Source: an uncultured Alphaproteobacteria bacterium (GTDB taxonomy: Bacteria; Pseudomonadota; Alphaproteobacteria; HIMB59). Taken from it: DNA of 63,999 nt. The stretch is from contig CACKOX010000003.1 in NCBI GenBank assembly GCA_902601865.1, forward strand, positions 1 to 63,999, in the 5' to 3' direction. Positions 7,709-16,479 of the stretch are shown piece after piece. The notes beneath the pieces are model-generated. The model ran no database searches, was not told the DNA's origin, and saw only the letters and a program-made list of their open reading frames with translations. Each line of letters opens with the position of its first letter. The stretch's first letter is position 1. A program made the translations under genes and the position numbers.

Positions 7709-8698
7709 TTAAATTTGATCGATACGACTCATAAGTTCATCTGAAATAAAAATTTCTTTATTAATATTTTCTTCAAATGCTTTCAATCGCTTTGAACCAG
7801 GTGCTCTGGAACCTTCTTGGGATGTAATAGAAATAAGAAGTTGCTCTAAACGAGACTCAAAATCTTGATTAAATTTTTTTGGATTAATAGCTATAAAAAA
7901 TTGACCTGTAGAGGGGGGGCCGCCATCCTCACCTGCAAATGATGAGGCTTGTGTGCCTAAGTTTCCTCCAGCTACACATGCTGTTAAGATTTCAACCAAT
8001 AATCCTGTGCTAAAACCTTTGTAACCACCACTAGGAGCCATTGTTCCTTTAAGAGCCTCTTTTGCATTTGTTGTAACATTGCCGTCTTTATCAAATGCCC
8101 ATCCCTTTGGTATTGGCTCATTAGTTTTTGCTCTCACAGAAATTTCACTTTTTGCTATAACGCTGGCTGATTGATCGATAATTATTGAAGGTTTTCCATT
8201 TAGGGGTACTGCTATTGAATAAGGGTTAGTTCCTATTACTGGCTTAATACCTCCAATGGGTGCTATTGAAGCTGGCGCATTTGTGAAACCTAATCCTATT
8301 AAATTTTGTTCAGCAATTCTTTTGGTGTGAAAACCAAGAACTCCACAGTTATATGAATTGTAAATAGACATGCAGGAAATTCCCTCAACAGAACTCATTT
8401 TACATAAATGCTTGAGGCCAATATTGATTGCTGTATGAGCAAAACCATTATCTGCGTCTACTTTGATAGATGAACCAGAAATTTGCTCAAATCTTGGTGA
8501 GGCTTTACCTTTTATTTTACCTATCTTAAGATGATTGCAATATATTGGTAAATAGTGGAAACCATGGCTTTTAATTCCACTAAACTCTGCATCAAGAATT
8601 CCCTCAATGATTCCCATTGAATTCGGCTCAGTACAGCCTGATTTAACTAGCTTTTCAAGAGCTAACTCACTGGCTTTAGATTTAGAGAGGTAAGTCAC
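7709..8698 (-). CDS. Malate/L-lactate dehydrogenase-family oxidoreductase (Ldh_2)
   Basis: The 329-aa protein belongs to the NAD(P)-dependent Ldh_2 family (YiaK/ureidoglycolate/malate/sulfolactate/delta-1-piperideine reductases), which differs from classical MDH. Family features are SGIKSHGFHYLPIY near residue 38, with the catalytic His, FAHTAINIGL, LGFTNAPASIAPIGG and IGTNPYSIAVP (residues 137-166), then GAMAPSGGYKGFSTGLLVEIL. Members reduce or oxidise 2-hydroxy acids or cyclic imines such as piperideine-2-carboxylate. The exact substrate is open; a sulfolactate or proline/lysine role would fit a marine osmolyte region, but no neighbour proves it. Confidence 0.85.
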   Translation of the reverse strand: MTYLSKSKASELALEKLVKSGCTEPNSMGIIEGILDAEFSGIKSHGFHYLPIYCNHLKIGKIKGKASPRFEQISGSSIKVDADNGFAHTAINIGLKHLCKMSSVEGISCMSIYNSYNCGVLGFHTKRIAEQNLIGLGFTNAPASIAPIGGIKPVIGTNPYSIAVPLNGKPSIIIDQSASVIAKSEISVRAKTNEPIPKGWAFDKDGNVTTNAKEALKGTMAPSGGYKGFSTGLLVEILTACVAGGNLGTQASSFAGEDGGPPSTGQFFIAINPKKFNQDFESRLEQLLISITSQEGSRAPGSKRLKAFEENINKEIFISDELMSRIDQI

Positions 8699-8797
8699 CG
8701 AAAGATTAGATAACTTTTTACATAGGATACAAGGAAAATTATAACTTTATGACAATTTAACCTTAAAAATAATTTGCATGATAATTGGCTAAATGTT

Positions 8798-8816
8798 TAT
8801 ATCTACCCTAGATATA
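8798..8816 (+). promoter_or_regulatory. 19-bp palindrome upstream of the betaine-binding protein gene
   Basis: TATATCTA-CCC-TAGATATA is a perfect palindrome with 8-bp arms, ending 17 nt before the start codon at 8834 and just before the AAAGGAGG ribosome site. It could be a repressor operator or fold as a short 5'-leader hairpin next to the ribosome site. No known regulator matches that I can name. Confidence 0.45.
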
Positions 8817-8833
8817 TCTACAAAGGAGGAAAT

Positions 8834-9829
8834 ATGTCAATTTTACGATTATTTACTGCACTCTTCCTTGCATTAGGGGTAACCTCCATCTCTTCTACTG
8901 CAAAGGCAGGTGATTGCGATAACGTAACTATCGCTGAAATGAACTGGGCATCTGCTCAGGTCATCGCACACATCGATGCTGTTCTGTTAAGAGGGCTTGG
9001 ATGTGAAGTGGAATTAATTCCTGGAGATACTATGCCAACAGCAACATCTCTAGTTGAAAAAGGAGAGCCTTCAATTGCTCCTGAATTATGGTCTCAAAAC
9101 ATAAAGCCAATCTTAGATCCTGCCGAAGCTGAAGGTAGAATCAAAAACGTTGGTAAAGTTTTTGAGGATGGTGGTGAAGAAGCAATTTGGATACCAACAT
9201 ACATAGCTCAAGAACATGGAATAGTTACTATTGATGACGCTCTTGCAAGACCTGATTTATTCCCACACCCTGAAGATTCTAGCGTAGCTGGTTTCTACGG
9301 ATGTCCTGCTGGTTGGAACTGTCAGATTACTACAACTCAAATGTTCAAAGCTTTCGGTATGGCCGATGCTGGATTTGAGTTTATTGATCCAGGTTCAGGC
9401 GGTGCTCTATCAGGTGCGATGGGTGAAGCTTACAACAAAGGCGATGGTTGGATGGGTTACTATTGGGGCCCAACAGCTATTCTTGGTAAGTATGATATGA
9501 CAAAACTTGATGAAGGTGTTGATCACAACCAAGAAACTTGGCTTTCAGAAATCAATGATCTTAATGTAGAAGCTCCTGGCAGAAATAAATATCCTGCCTC
9601 AACAGTGGAAACTTATGTTGGTTCTGACATGCTTGGTAACGCTAAAGTTATGGGTTATCTTGAAAAGAGAAGCTTTAACAATTCTCTTCTAAGTCAAATT
9701 CTTGCATGGAAAGAAGAAAACCAAGCAGAAGCTGAAGAGACTGCTTACTACTTCTTAGAGAATTTTGCTGGTGTTTGGGGAGAATGGGTACCATTTGACC
9801 AAAAACTAGATATTCAAAACTCATTATAA
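8834..9829 (+). CDS. opuAC: Glycine betaine/proline betaine-type ABC transporter substrate-binding protein
   Basis: Starting at the ATG at 8834 (AAAGGAGG six bases upstream) gives 331 aa with a clean signal peptide ending near STAKAG; the longer frame from 8774 lacks such features. The mature protein is an OpuAC/ProX-type periplasmic binding protein (NVTIAEMNWASAQVIAHI, LVEKGEPSIAPELWSQNI, PAGWNCQITTTQ), with the tryptophans and tyrosines expected for cation-pi binding of trimethylammonium groups. It is followed by a strong hairpin terminator, then by the permease and ATPase genes, so it is the first gene of a three-part importer. Glycine betaine, choline, proline betaine or DMSP are all possible ligands. 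Confidence 0.88.
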   Translation: MSILRLFTALFLALGVTSISSTAKAGDCDNVTIAEMNWASAQVIAHIDAVLLRGLGCEVELIPGDTMPTATSLVEKGEPSIAPELWSQNIKPILDPAEAEGRIKNVGKVFEDGGEEAIWIPTYIAQEHGIVTIDDALARPDLFPHPEDSSVAGFYGCPAGWNCQITTTQMFKAFGMADAGFEFIDPGSGGALSGAMGEAYNKGDGWMGYYWGPTAILGKYDMTKLDEGVDHNQETWLSEINDLNVEAPGRNKYPASTVETYVGSDMLGNAKVMGYLEKRSFNNSLLSQILAWKEENQAEAEETAYYFLENFAGVWGEWVPFDQKLDIQNSL

Positions 9830-9843
9830 TCATATAAAGAAAT

Positions 9844-9876
9844 AAACCTGGGGGATATCACCTCCAGGTTTTTTTT
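9844..9876 (+). terminator. Hairpin with T-run between binding protein and permease genes
   Basis: AAACCTGG (9844-9851) pairs with CCAGGTTT (9864-9871), the stem extended by a wobble pair and GG/CC, and is followed by T8. It is a standard rho-independent terminator placed inside the operon. It probably ends most transcripts after the binding protein so that this periplasmic component is made in excess over the membrane parts. Confidence 0.8.
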
Positions 9877-9894
9877 AGAGGAGAAATTTTTTTA

Positions 9895-10785
9895 ATGTCT
9901 AATTTTCTTGTAGAATTCCCAGAAATGCCTAATAAGCAGTTCCGCGAATTTAAAAAAGGAGTTGATGCGAGCTATAAAGATTTTGCTCGAGAGTGGGGTG
10001 ATTTTATTGACGCCATGTTTGAACCTCTTCTAAAAATGCTAGTTTTTTTTGAAAAAACACTAATTGCTACACCTTGGCCAATATTTATGATTGTTCTTTT
10101 AGGCCTAACTTATTGGGGAAGTAGAAGTTATAAATTAGTGATTGGAACTTTTTTAGCTTTTGTGTTTATAGGCTACTTTAGGATGTGGGATGAAACAATG
10201 AGTACCATTGCTATCATACTAACATCTGTAATCATGTCTGTAGTAATAGGTCTTCCTACAGGAATAGCTATGTCTAGGTCAGATCGAACACAAAGTATAG
10301 TTACACCAATATTAGACATTATGCAAACAATGCCGCCATTTGTTTACTTAATACCTATTGTGATGTTAATGGGTATTGGAAAAATACCAGGTTTAATTGC
10401 AGTTGTAATTTACGCAATACCCCCTTTGATTAGATTGACTAATTTAGGAATTCGAGAAGTTGATAAAGAAGCCTTAGAAGCAGCTGATGCATTTGGTGCT
10501 ACAAAGAAACAAAAGTTATATCAAGTTCAACTACCCTTAGCTTTACCTACAATTTTTGCTGGTATCAATCAAACTATTATGATGGCGTTAGCTATGGTGA
10601 TCATCGCTTCAATGATTGGTGTTAAAGGACTTGGTCAACCCGTTTTACAATCTATCTATAACCAATACTTTACTAAAGGTGTTTTATATGGTCTTGCCAT
10701 TGTTATTGTAGCCATAGTTTTTGATAGAGTATCTCAATCTTATGGTCAACGTATTCAAAAGCATCGTTCCGGTAAGATAGTTTAA
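9895..10785 (+). CDS. opuAB: Betaine-type ABC transporter permease (ProW/OpuAB)
   Basis: The 296-aa permease has several membrane segments and the ABC-importer coupling region (EAADAFGATKKQKLYQVQLPLALPTIFAGINQT, residues about 197-229, with the EAA loop). The block VIGLPTGIAMSRSDRTQ and MQTMPPFVYLIPIVMLMGIGKIPG is characteristic of ProW/OpuAB. It lies 18 nt downstream of an intra-operon terminator, with a GAGGAG ribosome site, and its stop is 1 nt before the ATPase start codon. It forms the membrane channel for the binding protein encoded upstream. Confidence 0.92.
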   Translation: MSNFLVEFPEMPNKQFREFKKGVDASYKDFAREWGDFIDAMFEPLLKMLVFFEKTLIATPWPIFMIVLLGLTYWGSRSYKLVIGTFLAFVFIGYFRMWDETMSTIAIILTSVIMSVVIGLPTGIAMSRSDRTQSIVTPILDIMQTMPPFVYLIPIVMLMGIGKIPGLIAVVIYAIPPLIRLTNLGIREVDKEALEAADAFGATKKQKLYQVQLPLALPTIFAGINQTIMMALAMVIIASMIGVKGLGQPVLQSIYNQYFTKGVLYGLAIVIVAIVFDRVSQSYGQRIQKHRSGKIV

Positions 10786-10786
10786 A

Positions 10787-11809
10787 ATGTCAGAAGCAAA
10801 AATACAGATTAAAAGTTTATATAAAATCTTTGGAAAAAATCCGAGTGCTGCTATGGAGTACGTTAAAAATGGAGTTGGAAAAGATGAATTATTGGAAAAA
10901 CATAATCATGTTTTAGGTTTAAAAGATATTAATTTAGATATCCAATCAGAGTCTATTCAAGTTGTAATGGGTTTATCAGGATCTGGTAAATCAACTTTAA
11001 TAAGACATATTAATAGATTAATTGAGCCAACAGATGGAAGTGTAACTGTTGATGGAGATGAAGTTCTAAAAATGAATGAAGAACAACTTCGAAGTTTTAG
11101 AAGAAGTAAAACAGCCATGGTCTTCCAGCGTTTTGCCTTGCTACCTCATAAAACAGTTCTTCAAAATACTATTTTTGGTCTTCATATCCAAAATATTGCA
11201 GAAGAAGATGCAAAGAAAAGTGCTCTTCGCTGGATTGAGAGAGTCGGTTTGTCTGGATATGAAGATAAATATCCTCAACATCTATCTGGGGGCATGCAAC
11301 AACGTGTGGGTTTGGCGAGAGCCTTAACTAATGATGGTGACATACTTTTGATGGACGAGGCTTTCAGCGCTCTAGACCCTTTAATTCGTAAAGATATGCA
11401 GGATATTCTTTTAGAACTGCAAGACGAGCTTCACAAAACTGTAGTTTTTATTACACATGATCTAGACGAAGCTTTAAAAATTGGAGACCGTATTGCTATT
11501 TTAAAAGATGGAATCATGGATCAAGAGGGAATACCTGCAGAAATTTTACTAAATCCAAAGACAAAGTATGTAAAAGATTTTGTAGAAGATGTGAATAGAG
11601 CAAGGGTTATTAAAGCTAAACATATTATGAATGAAATTAATGGACAAGATCTCAACGGAGCTATGCCTATTAATCAAGATGAATTTATTGACCGTTTTAT
11701 TGATAAAGTTATTGCGGAAAAACCTGATAACTTATTGATTCAAGATAAGGATAAAAAAAATGTAGGCTTTTTGTCTACACAAAAACTTTCTGAGATCTTA
11801 AAAAGATAA
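10787..11809 (+). CDS. opuAA: Betaine-type ABC transporter ATPase (ProV/OpuAA)
   Basis: The 340-aa ATPase shows Walker A GLSGSGKST (residues 63-71), Q-loop VFQRFALLPHKTV, signature LSGGMQQRVGLARAL (166-180), Walker B ILLMDEAFSALDP and the switch His in ITHDLDEAL. The early segment YKIFGKNPSAAMEYVKNG is typical of ProV. Past residue 280 is a short CBS-like region, in ProV/OpuAA involved in sensing ionic strength. It follows the permease by 1 nt and precedes an aldehyde dehydrogenase gene by 3 nt, so uptake and catabolism appear to be expressed together. Confidence 0.92.
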   Translation: MSEAKIQIKSLYKIFGKNPSAAMEYVKNGVGKDELLEKHNHVLGLKDINLDIQSESIQVVMGLSGSGKSTLIRHINRLIEPTDGSVTVDGDEVLKMNEEQLRSFRRSKTAMVFQRFALLPHKTVLQNTIFGLHIQNIAEEDAKKSALRWIERVGLSGYEDKYPQHLSGGMQQRVGLARALTNDGDILLMDEAFSALDPLIRKDMQDILLELQDELHKTVVFITHDLDEALKIGDRIAILKDGIMDQEGIPAEILLNPKTKYVKDFVEDVNRARVIKAKHIMNEINGQDLNGAMPINQDEFIDRFIDKVIAEKPDNLLIQDKDKKNVGFLSTQKLSEILKR

Positions 11810-11812
11810 TTT

Positions 11813-13252
11813 ATGAAAGCATCTAACTATATTGCAGGCCAGTGGGTCGAGGGTACTGGTTCAATTAAAAATATTAACCCCTCTGATACCTCAGAGACTA
11901 TCGATGAATATACTTCATGTACTGATGAACAATTTGAACAAGCAATTCAATCAGCAGCTACAGCTCAAAGAGAATGGGAAACAGTTGGTATTGAAAAGAA
12001 ATCACAAATACTCATTAAAATAGGTGATGAACTTATTCAAAAATCAAAAAAAATTGGGGAATTATTATCTCGCGAAGAAGGGAAACCATTAAACGAAGGT
12101 GTTGGAGAAGTAGCAAGAGCTGGCCAACAGTTTCAATATTATGGTTCAGAGTGTTTACGTTTATATGGTGAGAAAATTCCTTCAACTAGACCTGGTTTTC
12201 AGGTTGAAATCTCAAGAGAACCACTCGGTACTATTGGTATTATTTCACCTTGGAATTTTCCGATAGCAATTCCCGCTTGGAAAGCAGCACCTGCAATGAT
12301 GTGTGGTAATGCAGTGATCTTAAAACCTGCTTCTCTAACAATAGGAAGTGCAATTGCTTTAACTGAGATAATTGCTAAACAAGATATCCCTGCTGGTTTA
12401 TTTAATTTAGTTTTAGGTTCTGGAAGTGATATCGGCCACAAAATATCAACTCATCCTGAGATAGCAGCAATAACTTTTACTGGTTCTGTTGAAGTAGGAA
12501 AAAAACTTTATCAAAACTCCTCATCCACCATGAAAAAAATGCAAATGGAAATGGGCTCTAAAAACCCACTAGTTGTTATGGATGATGCAGATTTGAAAAC
12601 AGCCATTACATGTGCAGTTAATGGAGCATATGGTGGAACGGGTCAAAAGTGTACTGCTTCCTCAAGATTAATTGTTCATGAACATATTTATAAAGATTTT
12701 GTTAAAGGATTATTAGAAAGTATAAAAAATTTAAAAGTAGGACATGCCTTAGATGAAGGGACACAAATGGGACCTGCATCAAATCAATCTCAGTATGAGT
12801 CAAACTTGGAGTATATCAATATTGGTAAAGGTGAGGCTAAACTTGAGTTTGGAGGAAACCCTATGAACATGAGAACCCCAGGATATTATATGGAACCAAC
12901 CTTGTTCATTGATGGAAATAATAAATCTCGAATTAACCAAGAGGAAATGTTTGGACCGATTGCATGTGTAATTCCAACAAAGAACTTAGATCATGCTCTT
13001 GAAATTGCTAATGAAACAGATTTCGGACTTTCTAGTGGTATTATTACTCAGTCTCTAGCTAAAGCTGAGTTTTTTAAACAAAACATTAAAACGGGTGTAA
13101 CAACTGTTAATTTACCAACCGCTGGCTTAGACTATCATGTGCCTTTTGGGGGAAGAAAAGCCTCAAGTTTTGGTCCTCGTGAACAAGGAACATACGCCAG
13201 AGACTTTTACTCTCAAGTAAAGACTTCCTACATTAATTCTGGATCCGTATAA
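11813..13252 (+). CDS. NAD(P)-dependent aldehyde dehydrogenase, ketoglutarate-semialdehyde type
   Basis: The 479-aa enzyme has the complete ALDH fold: ISPWNFPIAIPAWKAAPA (residues 143-160), LKPASLTIGSA, ITFTGSVEVG, catalytic Glu in MEMGSKNPLVV, and catalytic Cys in GTGQKCTASSR (about 278-288). The N-terminal sequence NYIAGQWVEG...INPSDTSETI and LLSREEGKPLNEGVGE resemble alpha-ketoglutarate-semialdehyde dehydrogenases more than betaine-aldehyde dehydrogenases. It lies 3 nt after the betaine transporter ATPase, so it probably oxidises an aldehyde formed from the imported compound. A betaine-aldehyde role is an alternative that sequence alone cannot exclude. Confidence 0.85.
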   Translation: MKASNYIAGQWVEGTGSIKNINPSDTSETIDEYTSCTDEQFEQAIQSAATAQREWETVGIEKKSQILIKIGDELIQKSKKIGELLSREEGKPLNEGVGEVARAGQQFQYYGSECLRLYGEKIPSTRPGFQVEISREPLGTIGIISPWNFPIAIPAWKAAPAMMCGNAVILKPASLTIGSAIALTEIIAKQDIPAGLFNLVLGSGSDIGHKISTHPEIAAITFTGSVEVGKKLYQNSSSTMKKMQMEMGSKNPLVVMDDADLKTAITCAVNGAYGGTGQKCTASSRLIVHEHIYKDFVKGLLESIKNLKVGHALDEGTQMGPASNQSQYESNLEYINIGKGEAKLEFGGNPMNMRTPGYYMEPTLFIDGNNKSRINQEEMFGPIACVIPTKNLDHALEIANETDFGLSSGIITQSLAKAEFFKQNIKTGVTTVNLPTAGLDYHVPFGGRKASSFGPREQGTYARDFYSQVKTSYINSGSV

Positions 13253-13259
13253 TTCTTGG

Positions 13260-14228
13260 ATGAATTTTCGAGTCGACAATCTTCAGTATTGTAACTGGTC
13301 CAGAGAAATATTTGAAATTAATCACGAAGCACAATTAGATGCGGTTCACGCCACGATTTGTTATCACGAGGACTACAACGAAGTCCTCTCTAATATAAAG
13401 ACTTGGAATACTTATTTTGAAAAAAATAAAGATTTAATTTTTTTGGGCAAATCTTCAAAAGATATTGCTAAAGCAAAACACGAGAAAAAAACTGCTATTT
13501 TTTACGGATTACAAAATTGCTCTCCTATTGAAGATAATATTGATTATGTAGAGTCTCTAAAGAAATTGGGAGTATTATTTATGCAACTTACTTACAATAA
13601 TCAATCTTTACTAGCTACTGGATGTTACGAAAAACGTGATAGTGGTATTACTCGAATGGGAAAGGAGGTTATCAAAGAAATGAATCGGGTAAAAATGATT
13701 ATTGATATGTCCCACTCTGCAGAATTTTCAACATTGGAAGCAATTGAAATTTCTCTTCAGCCAATTGTTGTAAGTCATGCCAATCCTTTGTTCTGGCATC
13801 AAGGGCTTCGGAATAAATCAGATGATGTATTAAAAGCATTAAACGATAGCGGTGGAATGATCGGGTTCTCATTATACCCTCATCATCTTAAAGATACTTC
13901 GAATTGCACTCTCCAATCCTTTTGTGAGATGATTGCAGAAAGTACAAAAAAAATATCTGTTAAGCAAATTGGTATTGGTTCAGATCTTTGTATTCATCAT
14001 CCAGATAGCATAGTTGAATGGATGAGAAATGGTACTTGGACAAAAAAGAAAGATTTTGGTGAAGGAACAGCAGATAACGCAGGATTTCCTCCTCAACCCT
14101 CATGGTTTGAAGATGCCAGGGGTTTTGAAAATCTCCATAAAGGTTTAAAAGATGTTGGATTCAGCGAAGAAGAGACACACGACATCTTGGGTAATAATTG
14201 GTACAATTTTTATAAGAAATTTGATTAA
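13260..14228 (+). CDS. Peptidase M19 (renal dipeptidase-like) protein
   Basis: The 322-aa protein fits the M19 metallopeptidase family, in which an amidohydrolase barrel binds two zinc ions. Visible parts are the N-terminal LQYCNWSREIF...LDAVHATICYHE, VDMSHS-type IIDMSHSAEFSTLEAI (about residues 147-162), VVSHANPLFW and IGIGSDLCIHH. The variant N terminus resembles the dipeptidase-like protein encoded beside dimethylglycine catabolism genes (dgcA region) in Pseudomonas, an M19 branch linked to betaine metabolism from what I recall. It may therefore act on a cyclic or amide-bonded metabolite rather than dipeptides. It lies 7 nt after the dehydrogenase and overlaps the next gene by 1 nt (TAATG). 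Confidence 0.8.
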   Translation: MNFRVDNLQYCNWSREIFEINHEAQLDAVHATICYHEDYNEVLSNIKTWNTYFEKNKDLIFLGKSSKDIAKAKHEKKTAIFYGLQNCSPIEDNIDYVESLKKLGVLFMQLTYNNQSLLATGCYEKRDSGITRMGKEVIKEMNRVKMIIDMSHSAEFSTLEAIEISLQPIVVSHANPLFWHQGLRNKSDDVLKALNDSGGMIGFSLYPHHLKDTSNCTLQSFCEMIAESTKKISVKQIGIGSDLCIHHPDSIVEWMRNGTWTKKKDFGEGTADNAGFPPQPSWFEDARGFENLHKGLKDVGFSEEETHDILGNNWYNFYKKFD

Positions 14229-15883
14229 TGCAAATAGATTTAAGAAAACCAGAAGTAGTTATGAAATTAGACCGATTAGGGTCGTTTCATCAATCTAAAT
14301 TGTCTTTTCTAAGATGTTTTATTAGAGAATTTAAGAATTGGGAATTTCAAACTAAAGAATTCAACTTAGACAATCAAGGTTTTGGCCATATTGTTTATGT
14401 TGTAAATAATGGTCAAAAACAATACTCCCTGATTTGTTTTTCTAATCATATTGAAGATAGTGAAAGATCTGATCGAGTTATAGCTACGAAATGGGATGCG
14501 TCATTTGTTTTATTTGATGGACTTCCAGCTCAAGAGGATATCGAAAGGCTTAAAGCTAATGTTCCTCTTCAAGAGCAGGGAAGAGTGAGTGAAAAGGAAC
14601 TTTGCCTATCTCGAGCTAACAAATCAGTACGTGTTTTTGAACATGTAGTGAATAAACTGTCTCAAGGCGAACAACCTGATACTAAACTTTTATACAGCGT
14701 AGGTTACCTTTATCGAACGACTGCTGTTTATGGCTCAGGAAAATTTGGATTAGCTGATCGAATTAAAATTCAAGATAGAGAGGAGCTTAAAGGACCATTT
14801 AGGTTAGAGATGATGCTTGTATACCTTGCAAGGCAATTTACTTTTGATGTCGTCAACCATGTGGCTCATTTCCGCTCACCTGATAAAGCAACTAAACTTA
14901 GCGAAGATATTGCTAGAAATTTAGGTATTGGTAATTCCACAGGTTTAGGCATGGCACCCTTTATAGTAAATCATCCTGCTTTATTAAATCAATGGATCAT
15001 TGCAAAAGAAAAAGCATTAAAGGCGATTCGTTCAATCTCCTCTGTAAGTAAAAAAGAGAAAGATATTTTTCAATCATATCTATCTACTATTCAAGAAAAT
15101 ATTAAATTTTGGAAAACAGAAAGTGATTACCAAAAGAAGAAAAATAAACAGCTTTTAAAGGACTTAGATAATTTTCAAAATTATTATTCAACATTTGCCT
15201 TGAAGGATTATTTTTGGAATTCTATTTACGAGTGGGCAGAAGCCAATACTCAATCTGAATGCTGTGAGTTTATTATTTCCTTAATGATGGAGATTTATCC
15301 AGATATCGTAGAACCTCTTAGTTATGAAATGTCTATAGATGAAGATGAGTACTTTGATATTGATACTACGAAGACAATTGATGAGGTGTGTAAATTAATT
15401 GAAAATCAATACACATGGTTGTTAAATATTAATTTTGATAATAAAGAAAATATTTTTAATTTTTGGTATTACTCAAAAAATAAACAAGAGCCTCGGATGT
15501 CAGATAGATTCACTGAGGAAGGTTCAGAATTAGAGCTACCCCTAGCTATAGCAAGAGATATAAGTTCACTTTATAATGATTTAAAATCTTGTAATTTAAA
15601 TAGAGATTTAGGTTATTATTTGTTAAAAAATCAAGAATATCGCCATGTATTAAGAAGAGTTCTGATATGCGAGAAACTGCCCTACTCTGAAATTCAAGAT
15701 AACACTATCTCGAAAAGTTTAATCCCAGTAGATATGCTTCGACTAAAGTTATCCTTTTTTGGTGCAACACGATTTGATCCTCGTTCTGATCGATGGGTAA
15801 GAATTACTATGTATCAAGGTGCTCCCCTAATGAAAGAAATAAATAAATCTAACGATACTTGGTCTTACAAGAAGATAGCTTAA
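14228..15883 (+). CDS. Conserved-looking 551-aa protein of unknown function
   Basis: I do not recognise a family. The protein is soluble (no signal peptide or membrane helix), with an N-terminal mixed alpha/beta part (HIVYVVNNGQKQYSLICF, FVLFDGLPAQEDIERLKA), a central block rich in conserved-type residues (YRTTAVYGSGKFGLADR near residue 162; GNSTGLGMAPFIVNHPALL near 236), a helical, lysine-rich middle, and a C terminus with FFGATRFDPRSDRWVRI. No nucleotide-binding P-loop or metal cluster is obvious. Start and stop overlap both neighbours by 1 nt, indicating tight coupling to the M19 and DUF3726 genes. A catabolic enzyme or assembly partner for the imported betaine-like compound is inferred from context only. 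Confidence 0.85.
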   Translation: MQIDLRKPEVVMKLDRLGSFHQSKLSFLRCFIREFKNWEFQTKEFNLDNQGFGHIVYVVNNGQKQYSLICFSNHIEDSERSDRVIATKWDASFVLFDGLPAQEDIERLKANVPLQEQGRVSEKELCLSRANKSVRVFEHVVNKLSQGEQPDTKLLYSVGYLYRTTAVYGSGKFGLADRIKIQDREELKGPFRLEMMLVYLARQFTFDVVNHVAHFRSPDKATKLSEDIARNLGIGNSTGLGMAPFIVNHPALLNQWIIAKEKALKAIRSISSVSKKEKDIFQSYLSTIQENIKFWKTESDYQKKKNKQLLKDLDNFQNYYSTFALKDYFWNSIYEWAEANTQSECCEFIISLMMEIYPDIVEPLSYEMSIDEDEYFDIDTTKTIDEVCKLIENQYTWLLNINFDNKENIFNFWYYSKNKQEPRMSDRFTEEGSELELPLAIARDISSLYNDLKSCNLNRDLGYYLLKNQEYRHVLRRVLICEKLPYSEIQDNTISKSLIPVDMLRLKLSFFGATRFDPRSDRWVRITMYQGAPLMKEINKSNDTWSYKKIA

Positions 15884-16479
15884 TGCATTCCCTATATGAA
15901 ATTGAAACAACAATTAAAAGATCATCGCGTGCCAAAGGATTAAGTTGGGGTGTCTCTGAGGAGGCTGGGAAAGCAGTAAGAGTATTAGAGCAATCAGAAT
16001 TTCAAGGATTAGAAAGTTTTAAGAGACTTATTGATTTAGGTCTAACAAAACTTAATAAACTTTTAGACGTGGGTCAATCTGATACCAGTAACCTTTGTCC
16101 TATTCATTTTGGAATTTTCTTTCTTGACCAATCTCATAATGAAGACCTACACCGTATTCATAATTTTAAAAATATAAATGAGCCTCTATTAATTCTTCCT
16201 TTTTTATCTAAGTCAGCGAAAAATAATTTACTCTACTTTGATTTTAAGTCATCGAATTTAAATTTTACGATAAGTCCTGGAGATATTTTTTTTATAGATC
16301 AAAATATAATTCCTAAGGATTTATCAGATTTTTCTTTAACCATATCAACTCAAAGAAAAAAATTTTATAATCAAAGTTCTTGGGACTATCTATATAAACT
16401 ATCACTAGAAACTTTTGTTGAGGAAACAGAAGAGAAGAAAATTTCTGGAGCAGGTGCTGGTTTGACAGATAATGATTAG
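15883..16479 (+). CDS. DUF3726-like protein
   Basis: The start at 15883 overlaps the previous stop as TAATG and gives 198 aa; the longer frame from 15859 would run back into the 551-aa gene. The N terminus (LYEIETTIKRSSRAKGLSWG, then VSEEAGKAVRVLE) and the last residues (KISGAGAGLTDND) match my memory of the DUF3726 family. In that family an ARGAG-WG-EEAG block and a terminal GAGAGLxDND tail are typical. Function is unknown. Its coupling to the 551-aa protein suggests the two act as a pair. The end overlaps the exporter gene by 8 nt. Confidence 0.75.
   Translation: MHSLYEIETTIKRSSRAKGLSWGVSEEAGKAVRVLEQSEFQGLESFKRLIDLGLTKLNKLLDVGQSDTSNLCPIHFGIFFLDQSHNEDLHRIHNFKNINEPLLILPFLSKSAKNNLLYFDFKSSNLNFTISPGDIFFIDQNIIPKDLSDFSLTISTQRKKFYNQSSWDYLYKLSLETFVEETEEKKISGAGAGLTDND

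Noticed and set aside
8774-8833. Longer start for the betaine-binding protein at 8774
   Set aside because: The AAAGGAGG site and signal peptide support the ATG at 8834; the upstream stretch covers a palindrome and is unlike a signal peptide.
12199-12441. 80-aa minus-strand frame inside the aldehyde dehydrogenase gene
   Set aside because: Antisense to conserved ALDH motifs; no protein features.
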